Shown here: one piece after another, positions 23,016 through 34,401 of the stretch
Position numbering within the stretch: the stretch's first letter is position 1
Layout: every line of letters begins with the position of its first letter
Source: Dermatophagoides farinae
Lineage: Eukaryota; Arthropoda; Arachnida; Sarcoptiformes; Pyroglyphidae
Assembly: GCF_024713945.1 (NCBI RefSeq)
Contig: NC_134680.1
Location: 1,202,001-1,266,000, forward strand
DNA length: 64,000 bases
Direction: 5' to 3'
Notes under the pieces: generated by a model
Seen by the model: only the letters and a program-made list of their open reading frames with translations
Databases searched by the model: none
Told to the model about the DNA's origin: nothing
Program-made: the position numbers and the translations under genes

Positions 23016-24469
23016 ATTTCATCACCATTTAACACGACCAGCTTTCTATTGATTTTCATTTTTTTTTTTCGGTAATCCCAACTAAATTTTCATTCCCCGG
23101 TTAAATTTACTATTTTTTTTCCATTCAATTGTGCTGGTCAAATTATTTTATTCATTTTTTTGTCATTTTTTCCTGTGTGATTATGTTGTCTGTAACAATC
23201 TGGAATAATTGATTAAATGTGAAATAAATGAATAAAATGACATAAAAAATCCTTTAAATCATAACAAGAAATTGATATGTGTGTAGGTCTGTGTGTGTGT
23301 GTGGGATGATTACATGTAAGAAATGTCGATTCCTGAGAATTTTGTCATTTTTTTTTTTGGCTTCATCGAAAATTTTTTTCACTAGAAAAAAAATTATTGA
23401 TTTATCACCATAATTCATTAAATTCATCAATCAATAAAAAAAATTGATAATTTCATTAAGATCAAACTAATAATAAAATTTTCAACAGATTTTGGATAGA
23501 AATTTAAGAAAAAAAAACTATCCAACCATTCATAATCTGTATACAGATAATTTTCACACATACACCTAGCAACAACGAAAAAAAAAATGTAAAATCTATA
23601 GATCAATGTAATTCTTGATTCGAAATAATTTATTTCGATTTTTTTTTTGTTTTGTTTTCTTTGCTTGATAAAACACAATATATCGAGTGATGGTGTTTGA
23701 AAAGATGATTATCAGCATCATCATCAGTAAGATTATGTTATATAGAAACGATGACCTAGAAAAAACAAAAATAAAAAAAAACATATGTAAAGAATGACTG
23801 AGAAAAGTAAAAGTAAAAAATTTTCAAATTAAATTCCATATAAATCAAATCATTAACAACAACAAAGACAATCGACGACAATAGTAGCAACAGCAGTAAC
23901 AAGTACACGATCCAGATTTTTCTTCTTTCGATTTTTTTGTCTGTCTGTTGTCGTCATTTTGATGGAAAATTTTCAAATTTCAAAAAAATTTAATTAATTA
24001 ACAAGTGGACTGTTGCTAGTTTTATTTGGCATTAATTCTGTGTGTGTGAGACAGTAAAATAACTATTGGAAAATCCCAATACTCAATTCAATGTAGATTG
24101 ATTTATCGGCTAGACCATGATATTTTTTTTAGTGATTTTTAGATAATCAGAGCAAGATTAAATTCAAGTTTTTTTCCCAAACTTATTTCAATTTCGCTTC
24201 TATCCATTCATTTGATGTTGTTGCTAACCACCTGATATTCTTGTTATTACAAGAATTCTTTTTGATTGGTTGTTTTCGTCATCATCATCATCATTATTGT
24301 TGATAATGATCTGTGGTATAAAAAAAAAATTTCACATAAAAAGCGTGATTAAATAAATTCATTCATTTGCAAGTGAAGTTTGGCAAGTTTATTTATTTTT
24401 TTTTTATCAACAAAAAAAATTGAAAAATAGAAAACCTTCGCGAGCAAAATAAACAACGAAATTACAATT
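23016..24469. other. Intergenic between two secreted-protein genes
   Basis: Contains the 3' end of the first gene (AATAAA near 23223), a GT run near 23288-23302, and AT-rich DNA. The final 150 bases hold the promoter of the next gene, with a TATA-like site at 24317. Nothing else was recognised. Confidence 0.5.
24317..24325 (+). promoter_or_regulatory. Possible TATA box of the His/Gln-rich secreted protein gene
   Basis: TATAAAAAA about 150 bp upstream of the ATG at 24470. It runs into a longer A tract, so chance occurrence is quite possible. Confidence 0.35.
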
Positions 24470-25648
24470 ATGAAATTCATAATCATTTTGACCACATTAT
24501 TAGTGGCTGTAAATGGTGTCCACCATCAACCACAACTTTTACAAAAACAACAAGAACAACGGCCAAAATTGTATTCACCCGATACAATTACTGATAAGAA
24601 TGATTTGATCTATCAACAGAAAATTATTCCATCATATCAAGGTCGTCATTATTATTCATGGACACCATCATCGGATGGCTACTATCAACAAAATATTCCT
24701 GTAACTTATTCTCCAATTGTTGGTGGTCATATTGGTTCCGGTTATATGATACCGATTTCATATGGCCATCAAAATATTGACAATGAAAAATATTATCCAA
24801 CTGCTTCAATCATTCCATTATCTGAATCGGGCTCTGAATCTCGTCCCAAATCGTTTGTTGAATATAGAAAACCAACAATTTTTGTTGTTGGTCGATCATT
24901 TGATGGAGCTGACAATAAGGCTGTAAATGAAATTATTCCAGCTGCTGCTGCTGCTGCTGCAACTACTGCTTCTTCTGCTTCAATTCCTGCATTGACGGCT
25001 TCTGCCCATACTGCCGACGATTCTATTATAGCTGGTAGATCAAGCCAATATCAGCCACCAATTGTTTGTAATCATCAACCACCGGCTGGTTATCAACCAC
25101 GTAGTTTTCTTTGGGAGATGGAAAACATTGTCGTGCCATGGCTTCAATATCGTGGACTATTAAAATATTCAACACCATTAAATTCAGCTATACAACCATG
25201 GGATGGTGTAAGTAAATATTGGACCGCCATTCATACGGATGATTCACCATGTGGAATTCGATATGTTTATATGCAAGATGAATTGGAACGTATGTTTCAA
25301 CCACATTTAATTTATCAACAACAACAACAACAACATCAGCAGCAGCAACCGATACGAATCGTGCCTGGAACTGCCATTAGCCATCATCCAAATCAGCAAC
25401 CACATTATCCACATCAGCAGCCACATTATCCTCATCATCATCAGCAACATTATCCCAATCCTCATCATCAGCAACCAATACAACCAATACATAGTACCAA
25501 TGTTCAAACACCAATCATTGAAACTGTACCGGTTATCGATACGCATGTAGGATCATCGAATAATCGAATTTCATCAATCACTAATGAACCGATTACCGGA
25601 ATTCCGGCTGGTCAAATACATTATCCAGTTAAATCGAGTAAAAAATAA
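24470..25648 (+). CDS. Secreted His/Gln-rich protein of unknown function
   Basis: Single exon, 392 residues; not recognised. A short signal peptide (MKFIIILTTLLVAVNG, 1-16) begins it. Residues 17-150 are Tyr-, Pro- and Ser-rich (for example SWTPSSDGYYQQNIPVTYSP). An Ala run (about 162-168) leads to the most ordinary-looking segment, about 200-285. That segment contains CNHQPPAGYQPRSFLWEM, a Trp-rich stretch ending VVPWLQYRGL, and SPCGIRYVYMQDELERMF, with two cysteines that could pair. After a Gln run comes a tandem Pro/His/Tyr repeat (HYPHQQPHYPH type, about 310-335). A poly(A) signal AATAAA lies at 25693. The composition suggests an extracellular matrix, cuticle or secretion-gland product, but the family is unknown. 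A poorly conserved function under relaxed constraint is also possible. Confidence 0.7.
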   Translation: MKFIIILTTLLVAVNGVHHQPQLLQKQQEQRPKLYSPDTITDKNDLIYQQKIIPSYQGRHYYSWTPSSDGYYQQNIPVTYSPIVGGHIGSGYMIPISYGHQNIDNEKYYPTASIIPLSESGSESRPKSFVEYRKPTIFVVGRSFDGADNKAVNEIIPAAAAAAATTASSASIPALTASAHTADDSIIAGRSSQYQPPIVCNHQPPAGYQPRSFLWEMENIVVPWLQYRGLLKYSTPLNSAIQPWDGVSKYWTAIHTDDSPCGIRYVYMQDELERMFQPHLIYQQQQQQHQQQQPIRIVPGTAISHHPNQQPHYPHQQPHYPHHHQQHYPNPHHQQPIQPIHSTNVQTPIIETVPVIDTHVGSSNNRISSITNEPITGIPAGQIHYPVKSSKK

Positions 25649-26386
25649 ATATTGAATGAATCAGATGGGTGATTTGATTTTGTTCACCACAAAATAAATA
25701 AATGAAAAATTTTTTCAAAAAAAAAAAAACTAACAAACAGAAATTTACCGATAGATGGCGTTTGATATTCTGAACAAAAAATTTGTAGTTGGATTTTCAA
25801 AAAAAAAAAAAAAAAATTCAATTTCAATCGATTTCATATGGATGTTGTTGTTATCGATTGAAACAAACAAACAATAAAAACTCCCAGGGGTTCGGTTGAC
25901 ATTTCAATAAAGAATTATCAAAAAAAACAAAAAAAAATAGCCGATCATAACAAAAATAAAACAAAACAAATTTTTTTTTTCGTTTGAAATCGATCATCAT
26001 CAATGTAGAATCTTGTAGATGAAGAAAATGGTGATAATTTTACACTTGCCATCTAAACGTATTGATTCGTATCAATTGACAACAACAATGACAACACAAA
26101 ATATTATCCCAGTAAAACCTTTGATAACGGACCAAAGAAAAAAAAATGAATCGATGTCATCAAGAAAAACTGATTCTATACATAGATCCAGTATACGAAC
26201 CAAAAAAAAAAAAAAAAAAAAAAAGAAGAAATCAAATGTCAAAATCATTTCCAAAAACAAAATAGAAACAATTTTAATTCTGAACATGAGACAAATTTTC
26301 TTTTTCTTGTAATCAAATTTCATTTACATTCCACATATATGTAGCACACACCGCCCGTAAACAAATATCATTAATCAGCATTTTTT

Positions 26387-26417
<31 letters not shown>

Positions 26418-27405
26418 CCAATTATTCGTTATTCGTTTCGGTTATTCCATTTTCATTTCGTTAAGTATTGTTTCCATTCTCAATCATTAAGCCACAGGCT
26501 ATAATGATTAAGAATGATTGAAGAAGAATAATAAAAAGAGATTGTTATTTGAATTCTTGATTCTTGTTCTTCACACACACACTGCACTCACGTGTATTGC
26601 ATCCTGTTTAAAGAATCACTAAAGAATTTCTAAAGATCAAATTTCATTATCGAATGAAATATGAAATGAACTTGTTGTTGTTGTTGTTGTTGGTTGTTGT
26701 CATTGAAATAAATTGTTCATTCATTGCAATGCAACTAGCTCTTTTTTCAACATTTTTTTTACATATTTATATGTATAACATCAAAAATTTATTACACGTT
26801 TCTCCAATCAACAGAAAAACGAAAATATTAAATAATCCAGAATCTATTGCTGTACTGAAATTGAAAATAAAAAAAAAACAAACAAGAAGAAAAAAAGGAA
26901 TTCTGCACACACACCCACACACCCTTAGGATATAAGAATGAAAAACTATCCATCCAAAAGCAAGAAAAAATTATCCATTTTTTTCCAAATGTGAAACCAA
27001 ACTCAAAAAATTTATTCATTAATTCAATACTTTTATATTTCATTTTGCTTTTTATTTTATTTTTTTTTTTTGATCAGAATCTTAAAATTCTGTTGTTTCT
27101 ACGGATAATTTCATGTCTGCAAAAAAAAAATGTTTGATTGATTGATGGGGTAAAACTATTATCATCATTATGGTTATTATTGAAGAAGAAAGCTTTTTTT
27201 TACTAAAGAAGAAAGAAAAACAACAAAATTCTTTTATTCTATGATTTTTTTTTTGTTCCAAATGCATTCGAAAGATTTAGACTTTTAAATTTTTTTCTTT
27301 CCACACAATACATTTTTGTTTCGACTTTCTTTTTTTTTTTGTTTGACAGAATAAATCTTATAAAATTGAAAAAAATTGATGTCATTTTCAAACGATGTTA
27401 TCAGG
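25649..27405. other. Intergenic, simple-sequence-rich
   Basis: After the poly(A) signal near 25693 come long A and T runs (25801-25815, 26203-26223), a CTTT run near 26388-26417 and a TTG run near 26672-26690. Open frames here follow the A/T runs and resemble no family. No gene was recognised. Confidence 0.5.
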
Positions 27406-28264
27406 TTAACCCTAGAAAGGTAACCTTATCGATATTGCGGGAAAGGTAACCTACGTAAATTTTACGTAGTTGATATGCCTAACTTATTTCCACTATAAAA
27501 ATTATTTATCTGATTACTTATGTTAAATTTTAACGTTTATTCATTGAATCACACCTCTATTTTATATTAAAGAAGAAAAAATCATTTTTCAAAAGTGGAA
27601 AGTTCAAAAATATCAAATTAAAGATATGGTGTAAATTTTGAATTTTTTTTTTATTGTCAATTTTGAAATTATCACAGCGTCAAGAAAAAATGAAAAATGA
27701 TCCTGTAAATATGATTAATCAATCGATGATTGTGTTTCGAAACATGATTGACAAATTTTTATCTGATATTCGCCACGGGGGCGGTGCCACAACGTTTACA
27801 TCCGGTCGTTGTTAAACGCTTTTTGCAAGCATTTTAATTTTGAATAAAGTGAAAAACATAAACAAATGAACAGAAAAGACGTTTATTTCAAAAAATATTG
27901 CGACAAAAAACGTTTTTGACAAGTGAAAAGATAAAAAAAAGAAAAAAATTAAAATTATTTTTATTCATAAATGACGTTTTTTGGGAAAAATTTCCGAAAC
28001 TATCGCTCTCAGCAAAATTTTCTAAGATTTTTCTATGCTGATTCAGGCAACCATACGTAAATTTTACGTACAAGCTTTTACGCCTGAGCTTATAGATAAC
28101 AGATAAAAGGCGAAAACTGGATCTTTTCTATTTCCAAATGTGTAGAAATATATTCTTGAGGAATAGAAAGGGGTTCCAGCTGTCTTAGCATCGTGAGTGT
28201 TTTTTTGGAACATTTTGAAGTGCAAAAAGCATAAATTTTACGTAGGTTACCTTTCTAGGGTTAA
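27406..28264. mobile_element. Non-autonomous piggyBac-type DNA transposon
   Basis: Termini are perfect 18-bp inverted repeats CCCTAGAAAGGTAACCTA-like: the left end begins at 27410, the right end finishes at 28260, and 16 bases pair exactly before an insertion in the left arm. Both are flanked by TTAA (27406-27409 and 28261-28264). TTAA targets with CCCTAGAAAG ends are the hallmark of piggyBac elements. Subterminal TACGTAAATTTTACGTA-type palindromes occur at about 27452-27469 and 28051-28070 and, as a half, beside the right end. The 851-bp body cannot encode the roughly 550-600-residue transposase, so the copy is internally deleted. A short minus-strand remnant of the transposase C-terminus is annotated separately. 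Confidence 0.88.
27766..27836 (-). pseudogene. Remnant of piggyBac transposase C-terminal Cys-rich tail
   Basis: The minus strand reads ACKKRLTTTGCKRCGTAPV followed shortly by a stop. The pattern CKKR...T.CKRCG.AP resembles the C-terminal cysteine-rich zinc-binding tail of piggyBac transposases. It lies inside the TTAA-flanked element, where the 3' end of a minus-strand transposase could be expected. The rest of the gene is missing. The match is short and is judged by eye. Confidence 0.5.
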
Positions 28265-28581
28265 TCACATAAAAGGATTTAAAAAGTTTACAACAACAAC
28301 AAAAAAATTTATTAATTCTATAGATTTTTTTGGGGGGGAGGGGGTTGAGAGATATAATCATCATCATCATCATCAGGAATCCTTGGTGCAATGTTGTTGT
28401 TGATGATTATAAGAGAGAAAGAGAAAACAACTTAATCCATGTGTCATTGAAGAAAACATTCATGGATTAAAAATGATCGTAAAGAGAAAATTACAAATTT
28501 TCTTCATTGTTAAATTTTTTTCCTAACAATTTTCTTTTCATACACAATTGGTTGATTGATTGATTGATTGATTTTGATCGA
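28261..28581. other. Gap between piggyBac element and carbonic anhydrase 3' end
   Basis: Contains a GGGGGGGAGGGGG purine run near 28330, an ATC run near 28360-28374 and a TGAT run near 28550-28573. It includes the carbonic anhydrase 3' UTR. No gene was seen. Confidence 0.45.
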
Positions 28582-30249
28582 TCATCTCGATTGATTTGAA
28601 TTTAGTTGCTGTTGTCGCTGTCGTCGTATCATCATCATTCTATTTTGTTGATTGTTATAATTATTCTGTCGGCCATTGCTATTGTTATTTTGATTCAAGA
28701 ATTGTGCTACATTATTACGTACAATTCTATTATTTCGATTATTCATCATTGTCGATGATGATGCAACTGGATTGGAATTTATCATTTCCCTTGACAATGA
28801 TTGATTATTATTATTATTATTATTATTATTATTGTTTATCAATCTCATCATTCTTGTTGTTTGATTTTGTCTAAAAATTTCATTTGATTCAATCGCTGTT
28901 GTCGATGAAGATGATGATGATGATGATGATAATAATGAATTTGGATCACGAAAAAATTTAACAATACGTCCATTTAATGGCTGTGTATGGCGATAATTTT
29001 CAACAAGATATCCACCAAAATTTGCCTCAATTTCACTTGAATAGAATAATTTACGAAATTTGGCAATCTTTGAAAATGAAAAAAATAAAGACAATAATAA
29101 TGTATATAGTATAGCCATCGTTATCATTATTATTACCTGTTCATGTGTACCATAAATTGGTGTTGTATAAATGATCCATGTAACTGATTCAAATAATGGT
29201 GGCGTAGTCAATGAACCTTGATATGTCCAATATGAACGATTTGTTGGTATTAATTTTTCAATATCAATCGGTTCATTAACCATACGTTTATCACCTTTAT
29301 ATTGTATAGTATCGATTTGTCGTAATATTTTTTCTAAGCCATCATTTATTTGATAACCAATATCAATAAATACGGCAACAACGGCTAAACCAGTTGGCTG
29401 TGATAATGCTATATTTGGATCATTATATAATGATGTGTTCCAATGAACAAAATGAAGCTATATATTTATGAAATATATAAAATAAATAGCCAGAATTAAT
29501 CGAAATGGAAATAAATAAATATATTTACATTTACTTTACTCTAATTATATTTGAATCATTCTAATAAAAGCTTGAACATTAACATTAACGATGATGATGA
29601 TTAGTTTATCAAAAATTTCATGTTCCCTTTATTTATTTTTTTTTTTTTTTTTTACTTACTTCAGCTGAATAGCTACGTTTATTCACTGTATGTTCAGAAC
29701 CAACATTTATATTTGGTCCCCAATGACAATGAAATTGCCACATACGATAAATATGTCCTTTTAATGGGCCACCAATCAATTCTGGTGTGAAAGGAAAATA
29801 AATAAATTAACGTTACAAGAAAAAAATTAGAATGGAAAAAAATAAAAATATTCTGCCATTCTTTATGTTGGTCATTGAAAATGTGGAAATCAATCAAAAA
29901 TGAATTCAATAACAAATATATATTTACCTGTTTTAGCTGCAATCATTTCCGGTATATCTAATTTCCAACCATAACCAGTATTCTGTATAATTAGATTGGA
30001 CATTAATTTTGGATAAACAATATTCAAACATTTTGTTCGTTTCAAATCATTTAGTTCGGAATTCAAATGAACAATTGCTGTGTCAATATTGATTGGTGAT
30101 TGCCGTTGTCCACTATCAACTGAACGTAATTGTTCAATTAGTTGTTGTTCTTGTTGTTTTTCATGTCGTTTTTTACGAATTTTTTGTTGTTTATGTTGAT
30201 TATTACCATCATGATTATTATTATAAATACTGGTACAATTGGCACCCAT
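28582..30249 (-). CDS. Alpha-carbonic anhydrase (5' end unresolved)
   Basis: Minus-strand exons 30249-29928, 29781-29660, 29457-29137 and 29067-28582 join in phase (1, 0, 0) to 416 residues. The enzyme hydrates CO2 to bicarbonate with a zinc ion. Family landmarks: RQSPINID, the zinc ligands His125 and His127 in QFHCHWG, Glu137 in SEHT, the third ligand His150 in AELHFVHWN, and [14 protein letters not shown] with the gatekeeper Thr. With the ligands intact it is probably active, unlike carbonic-anhydrase-related proteins VIII, X and XI. The proton-shuttle His64 of CA II is replaced by Tyr93 (NTGYGW), as in CA V. The usual N-terminal HWxY...GPxxW segment is absent from the exons found. The first exon may start at a splice acceptor (cacacag, about 30291) rather than at the first ATG used here. 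The C-terminal ~100 residues are Ser/Asn-rich. Confidence 0.88.
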
Positions 30250-31008
30250 TTCATTTCTGTTTGAATTATATGATGAATTTTTGTCTGTGTGCAAAACAGA
30301 ATTAAGTTTTCATATATTTTTAATTTGATGATTGTAGGCTGAACAATATAGGCCATAGAATTGATTTTTTTTTGTTGCTTTAAAAATGTGTAAAATACAC
30401 ACCCACAGATATAAAAGCGATAAATTCCAAATTAATTCACCATTCACGCAATATAGACGTAAATATATCTATCTATATATGATATTTATGTTTTTCATTT
30501 AATCCTAATAGAATAATGAATGAAGTTTGTAATTGTAATTGATCACATTCATCGATTGTGATCCAAACTATTTCCATTATCGTCATCAAGTGATCTGCTA
30601 TCCAATTGATCGATTAATTGCCATATTTTTTTTCTTTCTTTTCTTTTTCTTCTTTTTCTTTCTTAATTGTGTATAATAAATCGAATTATTATATCATTCC
30701 TGTTCATTGATCATCATTGGCAAAAAAAAATTGATTGATTTGATTCTACTTACGAATTAATTCTATATATATAATCGAATTGATGATGAGATAGAAACAA
30801 AACAAAACAAAACAAAAAACAATCATGAAACACACAGTTGTGGCAGTGTGTGTGTTGATTCAGCAGGATGGTTGTAGTGGGATATTTTTCGTAATATTAA
30901 TTTACAAACGACGTAATCATCATCATAATCGAATTATTATCATTAAATGAACATTAATTTTAATCGTAAAATCGGAATTTTAATTAATTTTTTTCACTGT
31001 TGTTGTAG

Positions 31009-31039
<31 letters not shown>

Positions 31040-34000
31040 GTGTGCATGTGACACTTTATTATATTGAAAAAAATTGCTTTTGTTGTTATTGTTGTTGAAA
31101 AGTTAAACTAAATGAAATGAATTTATTCGAAAATGATGATATGATTTGTTTGTTTTTTTTCACAATAATTCATTTCTGTTTTTTTTATTCTTTTATTTTG
31201 TGTATTTAAATGTAAATTGTAATTGAACAATCAAATTTAAACGGAAAAAAATTTGAATATTTTTGTTGTTGTTGTTGTTGTTATTGTTGACGAAAATCAA
31301 TTCCAAACAAAACAAACTCATTACATAATGGCGATGACGATGATGATCATTGTCATCATCAATAATTCTGGCACAAACAGCCAGAATTCTGGCAATAACT
31401 ATAATTGATTATATTATAACGGCAACAGAAAAGAAGATTACTGATTCTTTTCGATCAATAATTGTACTGGAATTTGTATGTCCGAATACTGGAATTGTAT
31501 GGATAAACAAATCGGGGTTTTTGTTTCCATATATATGTACCATAATTTCAATATAATATCACACATGAGATGATCGATAGCGACAATTTTCATTTGAATC
31601 GTGTAAAGAATATTATCATTTATTTATTTATTTTTCTCCCACTCTTCTCAATTACATTTCATTTGCTAAAATAATTGCTGTAGATGATGATGATGATGAT
31701 GATGATGCAAATATATTTTTAGATAATTCATAAATGGCGAGAAAATTGTTGAAATAGACAAATAGCAGCAAAAACAACAACAAAATTATGCTTCAAAAAG
31801 AATTTTTTTTTTTTTGTTCTCTCTGTGTGATAGGGTGCTGGTATTAAATATTTCTGAAATATATATTAAATCAACCGCCGAAATTTGAATCTAATACAAA
31901 TCCTACAATACACATCGACACTGACGACAACAACAAGCCACATATGTCATCCATTCTTAGTTGAGAATAATTGTAGAAAAATATGGTAGAAGAATATCAT
32001 TATTCCACATGATGATATGATGAAAAAAAAATTTGCATAAAAAGCAATAATATAACATTAATATTGTGATGATGATTTAATTAATTCTGTTCTGTTTACC
32101 ATAGTAATTTTTGACATAACTATATGGATGGATAGAATATATTCTGAATGAATCGCTCTTTTTCATTTTATATATTGTTGTTTTTTTTTCATTATTATTG
32201 TGGTTCACTTGTGTGTGTGTGTGTTGCATTTTATATACCGAAACGAAAAAAAATGGATTTTCAAAGATTTTTAATCAACACATTATTTCACATCGATCAT
32301 CAGACATAAAGAAAGAAACGAAAAAGGCTAGATGACTATACAACATGTTAAAGTCAAACATCTGATCGACATATTCTGCATCTCGAAAATTGTTTTGTTA
32401 TTGTTGTTAAAAGATTAAAGGATGATTTTTTTTTACTGATTAAAAATGTTCAGAATTTTTTTTTCTTTCAAAAATTCAAATCACATTCCATGTGTACATA
32501 TTTATTGTTATCGTAGAAGAAAAAAATCATGTCGATCAAAGTCAACAGATTTTTTTTTTTGGCAAAGTTTTCAATTTTGTTCGCTTATTTTTATACACAA
32601 CTGAATTTAAGTGTACATGATCCAAGTACAGAAAAAAAAACAAGATAAGAACAAGAATTGAAAAAATTTTTTTCAATGTTTTTTCTCACAAACAAAACAT
32701 GAAATTTAATTCAAATTCAAATGAGTTGATTTGAAAAAAAATCGAATTAATGATGATTTTACAAAATAAATGAATGAACCAGTGACAAAATTATAAATTC
32801 AAATGATGAATGAATAAATATTCAACGAAAAGCGAAAAATTCAAAATGTTTTTTTTTTACTCATCACGATAACCTTCAACAACCCGTTGACTTGTGAATC
32901 ATTGAATTTATAAAATTCATCAAATAGAAAGAATTTTTTTTTCTTTTGGCAGTTAAAACAATCTGATTTATTTAAAATTCATGATTTCAGAATCTTATTT
33001 TGAACAAAAACAAAAAAAAGAAAAAATCATTTTCATCAGACAATGATCATGATGATGGTGATAATTTCCATGTTCGTTCTTTTTTTGTTGGACGAAAAAA
33101 AAACTGAATCTCTTTTTATCGTGAATAATAATAATTTTCATATATCTGAAATTGGTTTTTTTTTCTAATGACAATTGAAATCAAATGAATTGGTTTTATT
33201 TTAAAATTTAAATAAATGAAATGGAATGAAAAAACAAGAAAATTAATGAAAATTAAATGCCAAATTGTGAATTGGATTGTTATTTTTAATTTCAAAATTT
33301 CCGTGAAAGAATGAATAAATAAATGAATGAACATTATTAATGATGATGATGATGATGAAATTTGTAACACAAAAGCACACAAGGATACAAAAAAAAATTT
33401 GCTAATTTTATCCACTAATTCTTTTTTTTCCAAACTATGACAAGAGATTAAACAATTCATAACAAAACCAGTCCATATATAAAGTGGCCAAAGTAATTTT
33501 TGGCCATCATTAAATATTTAAAACTTCCGTTTATTTTTTTGCCACCTTTAATTTACTATGTCCACATTGCATAACATGCTACACAAACACACACCCACCC
33601 ACCCAAATACATCTTCATCAGTATTGAATTGATGATGACATATTGAATCAATTGAAATGAGAAAAAAAAATCAAGTGAACAGAAAAAAAACACTAATAAC
33701 AATATATGATTAAGAAAATCTTGTTCGCCAAATTGTTAATTCAATTCAATCAAGCAAATTTATTATGTTTGCAAGTCGTATAGTGAATAGGTTTTTTTTC
33801 GGTGGTCTGGTTAGTGATAGAGATGATAACCAGAAAGTGATTTTTGTTTTCGTTTTTGTTGTTGTTGTTGTTGTTCTTTCAATTATAACACTTTTTTGTT
33901 ATTCTGGTTTCATTCACATTTATTCTGATTGGTGAGAGAAAAAAATGTTTTGTTTGGTTTTGTTTTTTTCGTTCATTTCATCCATCCATTTCTACCATTG

Positions 34001-34401
34001 ATCGTTGATCGGAAATGATGATGATGATGATGATGACGACAACAATTGATGAAAACCACATTATTCGACTAATTCGTTTACATGTTAACATACGAATGGT
34101 AACGAATAGAACGAAAAAAACCCCACTTAAATGAATTGATAATAAAACGATCATCATCATCATCGATACAACTATAAATCGAACTGAATAAATCGAAAAA
34201 AAAAATAACTGAATGAATGAACAAAAACTTTGAAAAACTTTAAAAACAGCCTGCAACAAAAAAAAATAAAAACAATCGTTGATGATGATTAAAAGATCGA
34301 TTCACTTTATAAATCCATGATATCCGAAAAAAAAAGAAAAGCAAAAATCAAAAAGAATTTTCTCTTTCTGGAACACACACACACACACACACACACATAC
34401 A
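30250..34401. other. Intergenic, simple-sequence-rich; may hold a missing carbonic anhydrase 5' exon
   Basis: AT-rich with TTG runs near 31006-31040 and 31264-31281, a GAT run near 31684-31708, a GT run near 32211-32224 and a CA run near 34375-34396. A palindrome GCCAGAATTCTGGC lies near 31380. The start of the carbonic anhydrase gene must lie here or close by, but I could not place its first coding exon. Open frames here are low-complexity. Confidence 0.45.

Noticed and set aside
26019-26312. Lys-rich open frame
   Set aside because: It is coded by A runs and has no conserved features.
28582-30249. Carbonic-anhydrase-related protein (CARP VIII/X/XI) identity
   Set aside because: All three zinc-binding histidines and the gatekeeper Thr are present, so a catalytic alpha-CA is the better call.
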